Source: Aquimarina litoralis
GTDB lineage: Bacteria > Bacteroidota > Bacteroidia > Flavobacteriales > Flavobacteriaceae
Reading direction: 5' to 3'
Assembly (NCBI RefSeq): GCF_019295435.1
Contig: NZ_WEKL01000010.1
Location: 62,001-126,000 of the forward strand
DNA length: 64,000 nucleotides
Part shown: positions 27,483 to 35,932 of the stretch, piece by piece
How the letters are laid out: each line of letters begins with the position of its first letter
Numbering within the stretch: position 1 is the first letter of the stretch
Notes under the pieces: model-generated
Database searches by the model: none
What the model saw: only the letters and a program-made list of their open reading frames with translations
What the model was told of the DNA's origin: nothing
Position numbers and translations under genes: made by a program

Positions 27483-30400
27483 CTACTTTAAAATAGTTTT
27501 GTCAATATTTACTTTCACACTTTCTATTTCTCCAGTTCTTTTAAATAGTTTTTGAGAGATATCTACAGGTAATCTTACATCTGGATACGTAACCAGAGAT
27601 CCATCTACATAAGTAATTTCTATACCTTTTTCTGCGGATAATCCATAAACAATTGGTACCTGACAATAGGTAAAAGCTAATTCGTGTCTATATAATTGTA
27701 ACTGTCTTCTATTCAGATGTACATCTACATATTCGAACATCTTTGGATCCTTTATAAACTCTCCTATTCTTAATAAACTGGGATAGAATTTTAGCGTTCC
27801 TTCCTTTACCGAAATTCCTAGTTCGCCCATTCGACTAAGAATATCTTCTTTTACTTGCCCAGTCATTCCAGGCTGTTGAGCTCCTTTTCCTTGTGGTGTA
27901 TGAGAGTATGGATCTGTTGGAAAAGCTCCGTACAATTCTGGAGATTTATGAACTCCAATACCTTCATTTATTTCATAATAATGCTCTAATAATCTTCCAA
28001 TGATCTCAGCACTTTCATTTTCTTCTATAGCTTTTAAGCAACATTCTTGTACCGCTAATAGTAATTTGGATACCATATGCCAGTAAATAGATCCTAAACC
28101 TTCATATCCAAAAAAAGTACCTGATCTACCGGTAAATGCTTTATGATTAAAAACTTCTTCGAAAATTTCCAATACCAGTGATTCATCTTTTTCTATTAAA
28201 CTATGATACCCTTTTAAAGCAAGTTTTTCTAATGCTTGTTTTAAACTATCTGCATTATTAAAATTTCCATTAAAATGAAAATTACCTTGTATATCTTTTT
28301 CTATTATTTGTGCATTTCCATCGGCCAATAATTGCTTTAGTAATACAGATTTCTCTATTTGATTTTCTGAAACAACATTCTTCTCTATAAACTTTGGTAA
28401 TTCTTTATTTGGGTATAATAAATAGCTGTATTGATCTTCTCTGAATAATGCGCTTCTTTTTAAGGCATCTAAAACAAGAAGATTTTCTTTAGATGACAAA
28501 TATCCTGAGCTAAGCACGGCAACCTGTCCTTCTAACATTTCACTTAGATATGAAATTGAAATTTCTTCATCGTTAGTAACAGTCATTAAATTGTAAGCAT
28601 GATATAGGTTATCAACTCTCTTATTGGCTTCTATCGAATGTTCCAAATACAAAAGACTAAGACTCACAAAATTTCTAAGATCTTGAGCTACTATTTTCTC
28701 CTTTTTACCAGAGAATCCATGATTATAAACATGTAATCTATAATCACTTCCGGCAGTACCTAGTTTATCTAAAATGAGTCTTCTGTCAGTATCTGATATT
28801 TTACCTGAAAGTATCGATTGAGAGTTATCAAAAGTTTCATACACTTCTATAAAAAAATCTTTTAATTCTGTGGAAATTTCAATTTCTTCAATCGATGATG
28901 TTGCCAATAATTCTTTAAAAAAGAAAAGAAACCTTCGTAAATAATATAATGTTACCATAGAAACTCCATTACCAACTAGAGCATTATTAGCATCATTCCA
29001 TTCTGGACGTTGCGTATTGAGCCAAATACCGGCTTCGGGAATAAAATTAGAGAGCTTGGCAAGCATTGTCACTAAGATTTTCTCAATGAAATTCACATGA
29101 TGGATAGTCTTATGGTTACTTAGTAACAATGCTCCGTCGGCACCAAGCTCAGTTCTTTTGTTTCGTATACTTCTATCAAGTTCATAATCAAACACTATTG
29201 TATCTTTTGGATCCTGTAAAAGTTCTTGATATGGTTTAATCTTATAAGGTACATTAGCGTATACGAACATATCTTGACCTAAAAAGTCTTGTAATCTATT
29301 TGGATAATAGTCTTGAAAAAATTCTAAAAACTTTAATAGGTAAATAATTTGATGATCACCCCAATAGCCGATGTATGACCATGGATCGTGTTCTTCAACA
29401 ATTTCCCAATCGATACCACCTTTTGTAATTCTATAAGGATTATACCCGTCAAAAGTGCTGGCATTTAAAAATTTGTGAATCATACTTTCCACAAATTCGG
29501 GATACGAATGCGCTAAAGCTTCCCAGTTCTGAAAAATATCTCTCCAGTTCCCCTCATAATCTAGGATTTTGGACCCGTCTATTTCGCTTTGAGTATTTAT
29601 TGAGAATCTATTCCAAGGGCGACTTGGATCACCATGCCTTCTACTAAATTTTAAAGGCATATATTCTAAGGCAAGTCTAATAAAGTCTTTGTCATTATTT
29701 TTGTACGCTACCTCTTTTAGTTCAAATAGCGTAAATACATCTGGAAAATCTTTTAAAAGCACTTCACTTTTATTGTACACATCTGTATTAGCAGTTTCCA
29801 GATAATTGGTGAAATCTATTTTTTCTATGGTATAGTTAAAATCAAAAATACCACCTCTCATTATATTAAATAAGGCATTAGAATAATGCCTAGCATTTCT
29901 TCTTTTATCTGCTGTAAGCTGAAAACCGTCTGATGCAGAAACTAGATTTATTAGTTGTTCATTTCCTAACGAAATATCATTATGTATTTCTTGGATAATA
30001 TCATCATTCAAGTAGAGCTTTTTGGAAATCTCTGCTACCTGTGATGGCCCTTGATTGACATTCGCGACAGTTATCCAGTTTTTAGTATTATTTGATTCTA
30101 AATTGATCGTACTATTGATAAAATACGCTCCTTTTTCTGCCTTTATATCAATTTCTTCAAGGATATCTTCTCCTTTTCTATAAGCATCTAGTTGTAATGA
30201 TGATACTAAGTATTTAGGCTTTTCTAGACCTTTAGACCAAACTATATTTGCTTTTAAGGCTTCACTAGGCTCCGCTCGATCAACTATAATGGCACTTAAA
30301 GTATAAATACCAAGACCGCTTGTTTTTACAAGTTCATTTCTCTTATAAGCATCAACAAGGTTGCTTCTTATAGCTTGTAAATCGGTATGAACTCCATAAG

Positions 30401-30947
30401 GCATTATGTTTTGTAATCCATCTAATATTTCTATTTCAATGGCATGATCAGAGTTATTAATCAACGAACTTTTCTTTACAAAACCATATTTATTGCTAGA
30501 ACACCACATATAGGTATATGTAATCTCTAAATCATGATTTATTTCTTCAAATAACACCTTATTTCCATATACACTTTTATAAATATTTCTAGAATACTTA
30601 TAAACTCCTGTATACCTTTCGGAAAACGGCTCCCATATATGTACTCTTCCCTCCTTTTGCAGTCTGAAAATCGATTTACTACCTGTAATATCCGATGATT
30701 CAGTAATCTTATCATCGGTATAATACGGAAAAATGGAATGATCAGAATCTTTTCTTCCTGCTGATAATCCTCCGTTGCTAGATATAAACATCCAATGATT
30801 GGAATCGCTAACAATACTCATAAAAAAGGGGCGCATGATATCATTATTAGCTATCATATAAAATAGCTCATTATCTATCGTAACGCTTTGAAGTTTTACC
30901 TCTTTAGTTCCTATTCCTTCTGGTAATATTACTGCATCTTTTACCAT
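27483..30947 (-). CDS. Large cytosolic GH149-type beta-1,3-oligoglucan phosphorylase
   Basis: 1154 residues, no signal peptide. The layout fits GH94-like inverting phosphorylases of families GH149/GH161: an N-terminal beta-sandwich (RPFFMSIVSDSNHWMFISSNGG and GRKDSDHSIFPYYTDDKI), then an (alpha/alpha)6 barrel with EEHDPWSYIGYWGDHQIIYL (about residue 515) and the GKGAQQPGMTGQVKED segment (about 1030). Such enzymes split beta-1,3-gluco-oligosaccharides with phosphate and give glucose-1-phosphate. Length (~1100) and the N-terminal phrase favour GH149, but GH161 cannot be excluded by eye. The gene sits between a surface binding protein and GH17; a hairpin separates it from the upstream gene. Confidence 0.7.
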   Translation of the reverse strand: MVKDAVILPEGIGTKEVKLQSVTIDNELFYMIANNDIMRPFFMSIVSDSNHWMFISSNGGLSAGRKDSDHSIFPYYTDDKITESSDITGSKSIFRLQKEGRVHIWEPFSERYTGVYKYSRNIYKSVYGNKVLFEEINHDLEITYTYMWCSSNKYGFVKKSSLINNSDHAIEIEILDGLQNIMPYGVHTDLQAIRSNLVDAYKRNELVKTSGLGIYTLSAIIVDRAEPSEALKANIVWSKGLEKPKYLVSSLQLDAYRKGEDILEEIDIKAEKGAYFINSTINLESNNTKNWITVANVNQGPSQVAEISKKLYLNDDIIQEIHNDISLGNEQLINLVSASDGFQLTADKRRNARHYSNALFNIMRGGIFDFNYTIEKIDFTNYLETANTDVYNKSEVLLKDFPDVFTLFELKEVAYKNNDKDFIRLALEYMPLKFSRRHGDPSRPWNRFSINTQSEIDGSKILDYEGNWRDIFQNWEALAHSYPEFVESMIHKFLNASTFDGYNPYRITKGGIDWEIVEEHDPWSYIGYWGDHQIIYLLKFLEFFQDYYPNRLQDFLGQDMFVYANVPYKIKPYQELLQDPKDTIVFDYELDRSIRNKRTELGADGALLLSNHKTIHHVNFIEKILVTMLAKLSNFIPEAGIWLNTQRPEWNDANNALVGNGVSMVTLYYLRRFLFFFKELLATSSIEEIEISTELKDFFIEVYETFDNSQSILSGKISDTDRRLILDKLGTAGSDYRLHVYNHGFSGKKEKIVAQDLRNFVSLSLLYLEHSIEANKRVDNLYHAYNLMTVTNDEEISISYLSEMLEGQVAVLSSGYLSSKENLLVLDALKRSALFREDQYSYLLYPNKELPKFIEKNVVSENQIEKSVLLKQLLADGNAQIIEKDIQGNFHFNGNFNNADSLKQALEKLALKGYHSLIEKDESLVLEIFEEVFNHKAFTGRSGTFFGYEGLGSIYWHMVSKLLLAVQECCLKAIEENESAEIIGRLLEHYYEINEGIGVHKSPELYGAFPTDPYSHTPQGKGAQQPGMTGQVKEDILSRMGELGISVKEGTLKFYPSLLRIGEFIKDPKMFEYVDVHLNRRQLQLYRHELAFTYCQVPIVYGLSAEKGIEITYVDGSLVTYPDVRLPVDISQKLFKRTGEIESVKVNIDKTILK

Positions 30948-30970
30948 TATTGTCTTTGATTTTGGTATTT

Positions 30971-31006
30971 AAATAAGGCCAAGTGTGTTAGCTCTCAGCC
31001 TTATTT
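30971..31006 (-). other. Hairpin inside the glucan operon before the phosphorylase gene
   Basis: Arms AAATAAGGC (30971-30979) and GCCTTATTT (30998-31006) enclose an 18-base loop. No U-run follows on the minus strand, so an mRNA-processing or partial attenuation role fits better than full termination. It separates surface genes from cytoplasmic ones. Confidence 0.4.
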
Positions 31007-31025
31007 TGTTCGAAAATTTAAAATA

Positions 31026-33305
31026 TTAATTTGGGGTAATGTTAAAATCATCTAAGTAGAAAGTAACATCTGCTGGTGTTGTTCCTGGATCTACATTTCC
31101 AGGTTTTACAACAAGCATGGTATACACAGATTCATCAGCAGTATTCGGAAATCCGTTGGCTGATAAATCAAAAGACATTTCCACCCAGTCATTATCAGTG
31201 GTAAGTGTTTGAATATACGGTGCCGGATTTCCAATAGAACCATCATTAGGAATCGCTACAATTTCTAAACGAATTTCTTGGTTTGGTAACGTAGCATATA
31301 TCTTAAAGGTAATGGTTGCATTGTTTGAAAAACTACCAGCTGCAAAAATATTTTGAAAACCTCCAAAACCATCTGCTCCTGCAAGTTTTGTAAATCGATA
31401 TACTTTATCAGAAGTATTGATTCCTCCAGAAACAGGATTGTCTATAATTTCTCTAGATTGATTTGCTCCAAAGGAAATATTAAAGCCTTCACAATTTTCG
31501 AAATCTACAGGAAAAGAGGTCACATCTGCATTAGGTCCTCCAGTACAACCACCTCCAGTACCTCCAGAACTATATAATCTAAAGTCATCTATAAAATAGG
31601 TTTCGGTGGTATTAGTATTTAATTCAAAGAACAATATAATTTTATCATATTTCCCGCTTTCTCCAGGAGCAAAATCAAAGGTCAATTCTTCCCAGCCACT
31701 TGCTACAGTGGTTACCGCACCAACCTCGATATTAATGGCAGCATTCGCTTTATCTTCTAATTTTACAAGCACATTGGTACCAGCATTAGGAGACCATACT
31801 TTCAATCTAAAGCCAGAATTTGCATTAAAGTCAAACTTTGAATCAAAATCAATTTGATTATTGGCAAATAATGCAGCTCCTGATCGATCGATTTGACCAA
31901 CTTTACAAGATTTATTTACGTTATTATCAAAATCAGGATTATCTACCCAAGATAAACCAGCATCAAAGGAGCCAATACTTGCCGTTGGATCAGTTTGGAA
32001 TGTAAGATCAAAATCAGCAGCATTTAGAGATTGACTAGTTTCAGGGACACAAGGATCCGCAATCATAACAGAAACTTGCTCAATATCATCTACATAAAAA
32101 GTTCCAGCTGCCGTACCTGGACCATCCACAAAAATTACCATATCATTATAAGAAGCAGAAGAATTTAATGTGAATGTCAATTCTTCCCAACCGGTACCTC
32201 CATGATTCTGTGCATTTTCTACTGGGGCCTCGGTACCATCCTCAAATTTTAATAAAATTGGTAGCGCCTGATTAGAAAACAATTTCATTCGTATTCCTTT
32301 ATCTGATGAAAAATCAACAGCTGTATCTAGATTGAAAAAAGCATTTTCCCAATTTGCACCTACATTAGTGATTTGTCCAACCATGGTTGGTTCACTATTG
32401 ACTCCTGATAACTCAGGATTTTCAACCACTGTAAAGGATACGTTACCCACAATTTTCGTTGCATAATCGATTCCATTGCAATCAAAATCTATTGGAATTT
32501 CTAACAAAGTCTCTGTACAAGGAATATCTGCCGTATCAACTTGTGAAATATCATCTATATAAAAGGTTCCAGATGTGGTACCAGGTCCATCTACAAACAT
32601 CGTAAACCTTGAAAACGAATCTCCAGAATCAAACGTAAAATATATTTCTTCCCATCCAGTTCCTCCATGACTCGCTGTGGTTTCCACATCTCCACCAGTT
32701 CCTTCTTCGAGCTTCAATAAAACATCGATTGGAATATTCGACCAGAATATCACTTTTACAGATTTTTGTTCTGCTAAACTTAAGGGTTCTCCTAAATTAA
32801 AAAAGAAACCTTCAAACGCAGCTCCGCTATTTGTAATTTGTCCTACATTTGATGTACTTGGATTTGCTCCAGTAGGATCTGGATTTTCGACAATTTCGAA
32901 TGCTGCTCCATTGAATGTAGTAACATCATAATTGACATTGGTATCATCAAAATTAATAGGAAATGTAATGGGCAAAGGAATATTTATAAATATTTCATCT
33001 TCAAAAGTACCTTCTGCCCCAGCTACATTTTTTGCAGTTAATATTACAGTATAGTTTCCTGTTGGATATATTTTAGTTGGATTAATTTCGGTAGAAGTTG
33101 TACCATCTCCAAAATTCCAAGTATAACTATCAGCATTTTCCGAGAGATTGATAAAAGATACAACACCTGTGTCTTGGTTGATAGTTTGTGCGAAACTTGC
33201 AGTAACCTGTGGTAAGCTAGCATCATCATCATCTTCGCATCCCAAAAAAGCAACAGCCACTATTAAAATCCAAATTATCTTTGTTTTTGTGATAAACTGT
33301 TTCAT
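31026..33305 (-). CDS. Surface glycan-binding lipoprotein: PKD domain plus four carbohydrate-binding-like modules
   Basis: 759 residues. Lipobox FLGC (Cys about 23) followed by EDDDD, the acidic signal that sends Bacteroidota lipoproteins to the cell surface. Then a PKD domain (about 35-110, SYTWNFGDGTTSTE) and four beta-sandwich modules of 140-170 residues; the first three end in a GTFYIDDI, GTFYVDDI or ETYFIDDF strand and share GGTGWEELTFTL-like cores, and the last is more divergent. No catalytic motif. This is the structure of a non-catalytic glucan-binding protein that replaces SusE/SusF-type proteins. It lies between GH16 and the phosphorylase. Binding of laminarin is inferred from the neighbours. 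Confidence 0.82.
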   Translation of the reverse strand: MKQFITKTKIIWILIVAVAFLGCEDDDDASLPQVTASFAQTINQDTGVVSFINLSENADSYTWNFGDGTTSTEINPTKIYPTGNYTVILTAKNVAGAEGTFEDEIFINIPLPITFPINFDDTNVNYDVTTFNGAAFEIVENPDPTGANPSTSNVGQITNSGAAFEGFFFNLGEPLSLAEQKSVKVIFWSNIPIDVLLKLEEGTGGDVETTASHGGTGWEEIYFTFDSGDSFSRFTMFVDGPGTTSGTFYIDDISQVDTADIPCTETLLEIPIDFDCNGIDYATKIVGNVSFTVVENPELSGVNSEPTMVGQITNVGANWENAFFNLDTAVDFSSDKGIRMKLFSNQALPILLKFEDGTEAPVENAQNHGGTGWEELTFTLNSSASYNDMVIFVDGPGTAAGTFYVDDIEQVSVMIADPCVPETSQSLNAADFDLTFQTDPTASIGSFDAGLSWVDNPDFDNNVNKSCKVGQIDRSGAALFANNQIDFDSKFDFNANSGFRLKVWSPNAGTNVLVKLEDKANAAINIEVGAVTTVASGWEELTFDFAPGESGKYDKIILFFELNTNTTETYFIDDFRLYSSGGTGGGCTGGPNADVTSFPVDFENCEGFNISFGANQSREIIDNPVSGGINTSDKVYRFTKLAGADGFGGFQNIFAAGSFSNNATITFKIYATLPNQEIRLEIVAIPNDGSIGNPAPYIQTLTTDNDWVEMSFDLSANGFPNTADESVYTMLVVKPGNVDPGTTPADVTFYLDDFNITPN

Positions 33306-33316
33306 ATGTTCAAATT

Positions 33317-33399
33317 TTATTGTTTTTTATATGTCATATGTAATTCGCCATTAAAAACCTTGGTGAGTATTACCATTTGAATCTTATGGCTCATTTCAT
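33317..33399 (-). repeat. Upstream block A, imperfect copy of 35849-35928
   Basis: Located just before the start of the gene at 33305. Shares with the second copy the blocks TTATTGTTTTTT, GTCAnATG, AATnCGCCA-like, AGTATnnCCA and TTATGGCTyATTTCAT in the same order. Confidence 0.6.
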
Positions 33400-33504
33400 A
33401 GATATTATTGTTTTAGAAGTTACATGCAACTTACCAAGTAATCATTGTAGCGTGTATCAAGATCCTCTTTAATGGTTCGTTTCATGTTTTCGTATTGATT
33501 AATT

Positions 33505-34362
33505 TTAGTTTGTATTTATAGATTCATATACTCGTACATAGTCTACCACCATGGTTTGAGGAAAGACTGTTTCTTCGCTTGGCGGTCCAGGTAAGTTACC
33601 ACCAACTGCAAGATTTAAAATAATGTAAAACTCTCTATCGTTAAATACCCATTCTCCTTCTCCATCTGTTTCTTCATTCACTTCTTCAGGAGTAATTTGA
33701 TAGTATAATACATCATCGACATAATAGTTTATATAATTTGGTCCCCATTCTATTCCATAAATATGGAAGCCTGTGTCTACCCTATCGTTTTCTAGTGTAT
33801 ATGTTTTTGATATAGAGCTTGCCGCCGAGTAACCTGGTCCGTGGACTGTTCCAAATATTTCTGTAGGGGCATCACCAGTATTCTCCATAATATCGATCTC
33901 ACCTATCTGTGGCCAAACGCTACCGTCGCTATCATCTCCTAAAAGCCAAAAGGCAGGCCACATTCCCTGACCAAATGGTAATCGGATGCGCGCTTCAAAA
34001 CGCCCATAACGCTGTTGGATTTTTCCTTTGGTTTGTAATCTTGCAGAGGTATATTGTGCTCCATTAAAATCTTCTTCTTGAGCTGTAATCAACAAAAAAC
34101 CGTTCTCTACAGTTACATTTTCGGGTCGATCTGTATAAAATTGCAACTCATTATTTCCCCATCCGGGAAGCCCTTGTTCTGAGCCATCACCAATGTCAAA
34201 ATTCCAAAAAGACGTATCAATCTGGCCATCTATATCAAAATTATCTTCTGCTACCAAATTATTAAATCTGGCTACCGTTTGAGTATCATCAGTTCCACAG
34301 CCAATTAAGAAAAGACACGGTATAAAAAGAGCTCCTATTATTTTATTTAAATTCTTATTCAT
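33505..34362 (-). CDS. Glycoside hydrolase family 16 laminarinase lipoprotein
   Basis: Endo-beta-1,3-glucanase of 285 residues from the ATG at 34362; an upstream TTG-type start at 34404 would run into the previous gene and precede the signal peptide. Lipobox LIGC (Cys22). The jelly-roll catalytic motif is GEIDIMENTG with Glu155 (nucleophile), Asp157 and Glu160 (acid/base). WPAFWLLGDD and the HGPGYS strand are also typical of GH16 laminarinases. It begins 13 bases after the upstream binding-protein gene. Probably surface-attached; first cutter of the glucan chain. Confidence 0.95.
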   Translation of the reverse strand: MNKNLNKIIGALFIPCLFLIGCGTDDTQTVARFNNLVAEDNFDIDGQIDTSFWNFDIGDGSEQGLPGWGNNELQFYTDRPENVTVENGFLLITAQEEDFNGAQYTSARLQTKGKIQQRYGRFEARIRLPFGQGMWPAFWLLGDDSDGSVWPQIGEIDIMENTGDAPTEIFGTVHGPGYSAASSISKTYTLENDRVDTGFHIYGIEWGPNYINYYVDDVLYYQITPEEVNEETDGEGEWVFNDREFYIILNLAVGGNLPGPPSEETVFPQTMVVDYVRVYESINTN

Positions 34363-34375
34363 TTTTAAATTGTTT

Positions 34376-35839
34376 TTACTCTCTGTAGAAATAAATATTA
34401 TCAACTATAAAAGAACTGCCATTTGATATCAAAGCAACTCTTGCTATATTGTTCAAATTGGGAGAACCAGCAAATCCACCTCCTGTAGGTTGGGTAAAGG
34501 AATTGATAGGTATATCTATTCCAACCCAAGTACCTTCTATTAATTCTGAGTTGGGTACAACGAATCCTCCTCCTGTATCATCTCCACCTCCATCTGCGTC
34601 ATTAGCTCCAAAGTCAATTAATTCAACAGTAAGTGCTGGACTTGTAGGACTACTAAGCTGTACATCTATGTGTAAATGTGTCATAGCAGATACATCATTT
34701 GTACCATCCCAACCAAGTCCAACAAAGCCTAAATTATCGTACGTAACGATCTGATCATTATTGAAATTTTGTGTTTGGACCTGTACATTTGGATCATTGA
34801 ATACAGCAAAGTTCAAGTTGTTAACACTGGTGTATGCATCACTAAATATGGATATAACATCTCCAGGATCTCGTGCTGGAGGAGTATCTGCTCCAACAAA
34901 ACTACCGAGTACCTCTAAACTCAAAGATCCCTCAGCCAAAACACCATTAAGTTGACCTGTAATGGTTGTTGTACCTTCACCAACAATTTCAATTGATCCT
35001 AATTCATTAATAAAGGCAACATCAGTATTGGAGGACGAAAAATCAAAATACCTTGGTGCAACACCTACGGTAATATCTTCTCCGGTCGGAGCATTAAAAG
35101 TTGCTCCTAAATTGTTAATTAATCTATTAGACCCTACAAAACCTTGCTCGGTTAGATCTTCACCGGAAAATATAGATGGTCTGAGTTGAGCTATTGTGCC
35201 TAGGTTCTCAAATCGTAACTCATCAATCCAAAAGGTAAAACCAATCTCATTTCCATTAGGCACTGAATCGATTATATCTAGCCCTCCAGCTGAAAAAATA
35301 AACATCCCTCTTTCTTGTATTAATTTTGAAGGATCAGGAATCGGAACAATGTATTTTCGCCAATCTGTAGATAATTGAATATTCTGTCTTTCAACTGCAA
35401 ACTTATTTTCTTCAAAATCGGTCCCAAAACCTACTAAACCTATAGTAGCAGTTACAGAGCCCTTAGCCCAAAAGGATAAAGCTGTATACCCTGTTAAATC
35501 TCTTCCTACACCTCTATCCAGAAATATACCTCCTACGAAACTCCCATTCGGATCATTTGCTGCTGGCACATCAATTCTTATGGAAGAGTTTCCTTCAAAA
35601 GCTACATCATCATCAGTTCCAAAAGCTTCGGGATTAGCGCCTAAAGCAGGGTCAAATGATCTAAAAAATTCGTCTGTAAGACTTACAGGACTATCTGTGA
35701 AAATGTCAGCAGTATTTGGAAAGGTTGCAAAAACCGCTTCGTCTGAAAGGTTTCTTTCACAGCCAACGAGTAGTACTAAAACCAATGTCAAAGAGAATAT
35801 GGTTTTCAAGTTAATCTGTTTTCTATTCTTCATTTTCAT
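34376..35839 (-). CDS. Glycan-binding lipoprotein with beta-sandwich modules and Ig-like (Big_2) domain
   Basis: 487 residues, with two possible ATG starts six bases apart (35839, 35833). Lipobox LVGC (Cys about 27). N-terminal carbohydrate-binding-like sandwich (about 40-215) with GYTALSFWAKGS and GFTFWIDELRFENLG strands, a bacterial Ig-like segment (about 220-305, SSNTDVAFINELGSIEIVGEG), and a second sandwich (about 325-487) ending in SSFIVDNIYFYRE. No catalytic residues. The layout resembles surface binding proteins of marine laminarin loci. It lies between the glycosidase-barrel fusion and GH16 in the same direction. Confidence 0.78.
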   Translation of the reverse strand: MKMKNRKQINLKTIFSLTLVLVLLVGCERNLSDEAVFATFPNTADIFTDSPVSLTDEFFRSFDPALGANPEAFGTDDDVAFEGNSSIRIDVPAANDPNGSFVGGIFLDRGVGRDLTGYTALSFWAKGSVTATIGLVGFGTDFEENKFAVERQNIQLSTDWRKYIVPIPDPSKLIQERGMFIFSAGGLDIIDSVPNGNEIGFTFWIDELRFENLGTIAQLRPSIFSGEDLTEQGFVGSNRLINNLGATFNAPTGEDITVGVAPRYFDFSSSNTDVAFINELGSIEIVGEGTTTITGQLNGVLAEGSLSLEVLGSFVGADTPPARDPGDVISIFSDAYTSVNNLNFAVFNDPNVQVQTQNFNNDQIVTYDNLGFVGLGWDGTNDVSAMTHLHIDVQLSSPTSPALTVELIDFGANDADGGGDDTGGGFVVPNSELIEGTWVGIDIPINSFTQPTGGGFAGSPNLNNIARVALISNGSSFIVDNIYFYRE

Positions 35840-35848
35840 CTGTTTATA

Positions 35849-35928
35849 TTATTGTTTTTTCAAAGTCAGATGGAATCGCCAATAATCATTTCAATTAGTA
35901 TCCACTTCATTGTTATGGCTTATTTCAT
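35849..35928 (-). repeat. Upstream block B, imperfect copy of 33317-33399
   Basis: Located just before the gene starting at 35839, between it and the stop of the fusion protein. See the matching blocks in copy A. Duplicated leader or promoter of the two binding-protein genes. Confidence 0.6.
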
Positions 35929-35932
35929 CTGT

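Noticed and set aside
30539-30814. Minus-strand ORF of 91 codons
   Set aside because: It is another frame inside the phosphorylase gene, with no recognisable protein features.
34449-35885. Chain of plus-strand ORFs opposite the binding lipoprotein
   Set aside because: Proline- and serine-rich shadows of the minus-strand gene; no signal or domain.
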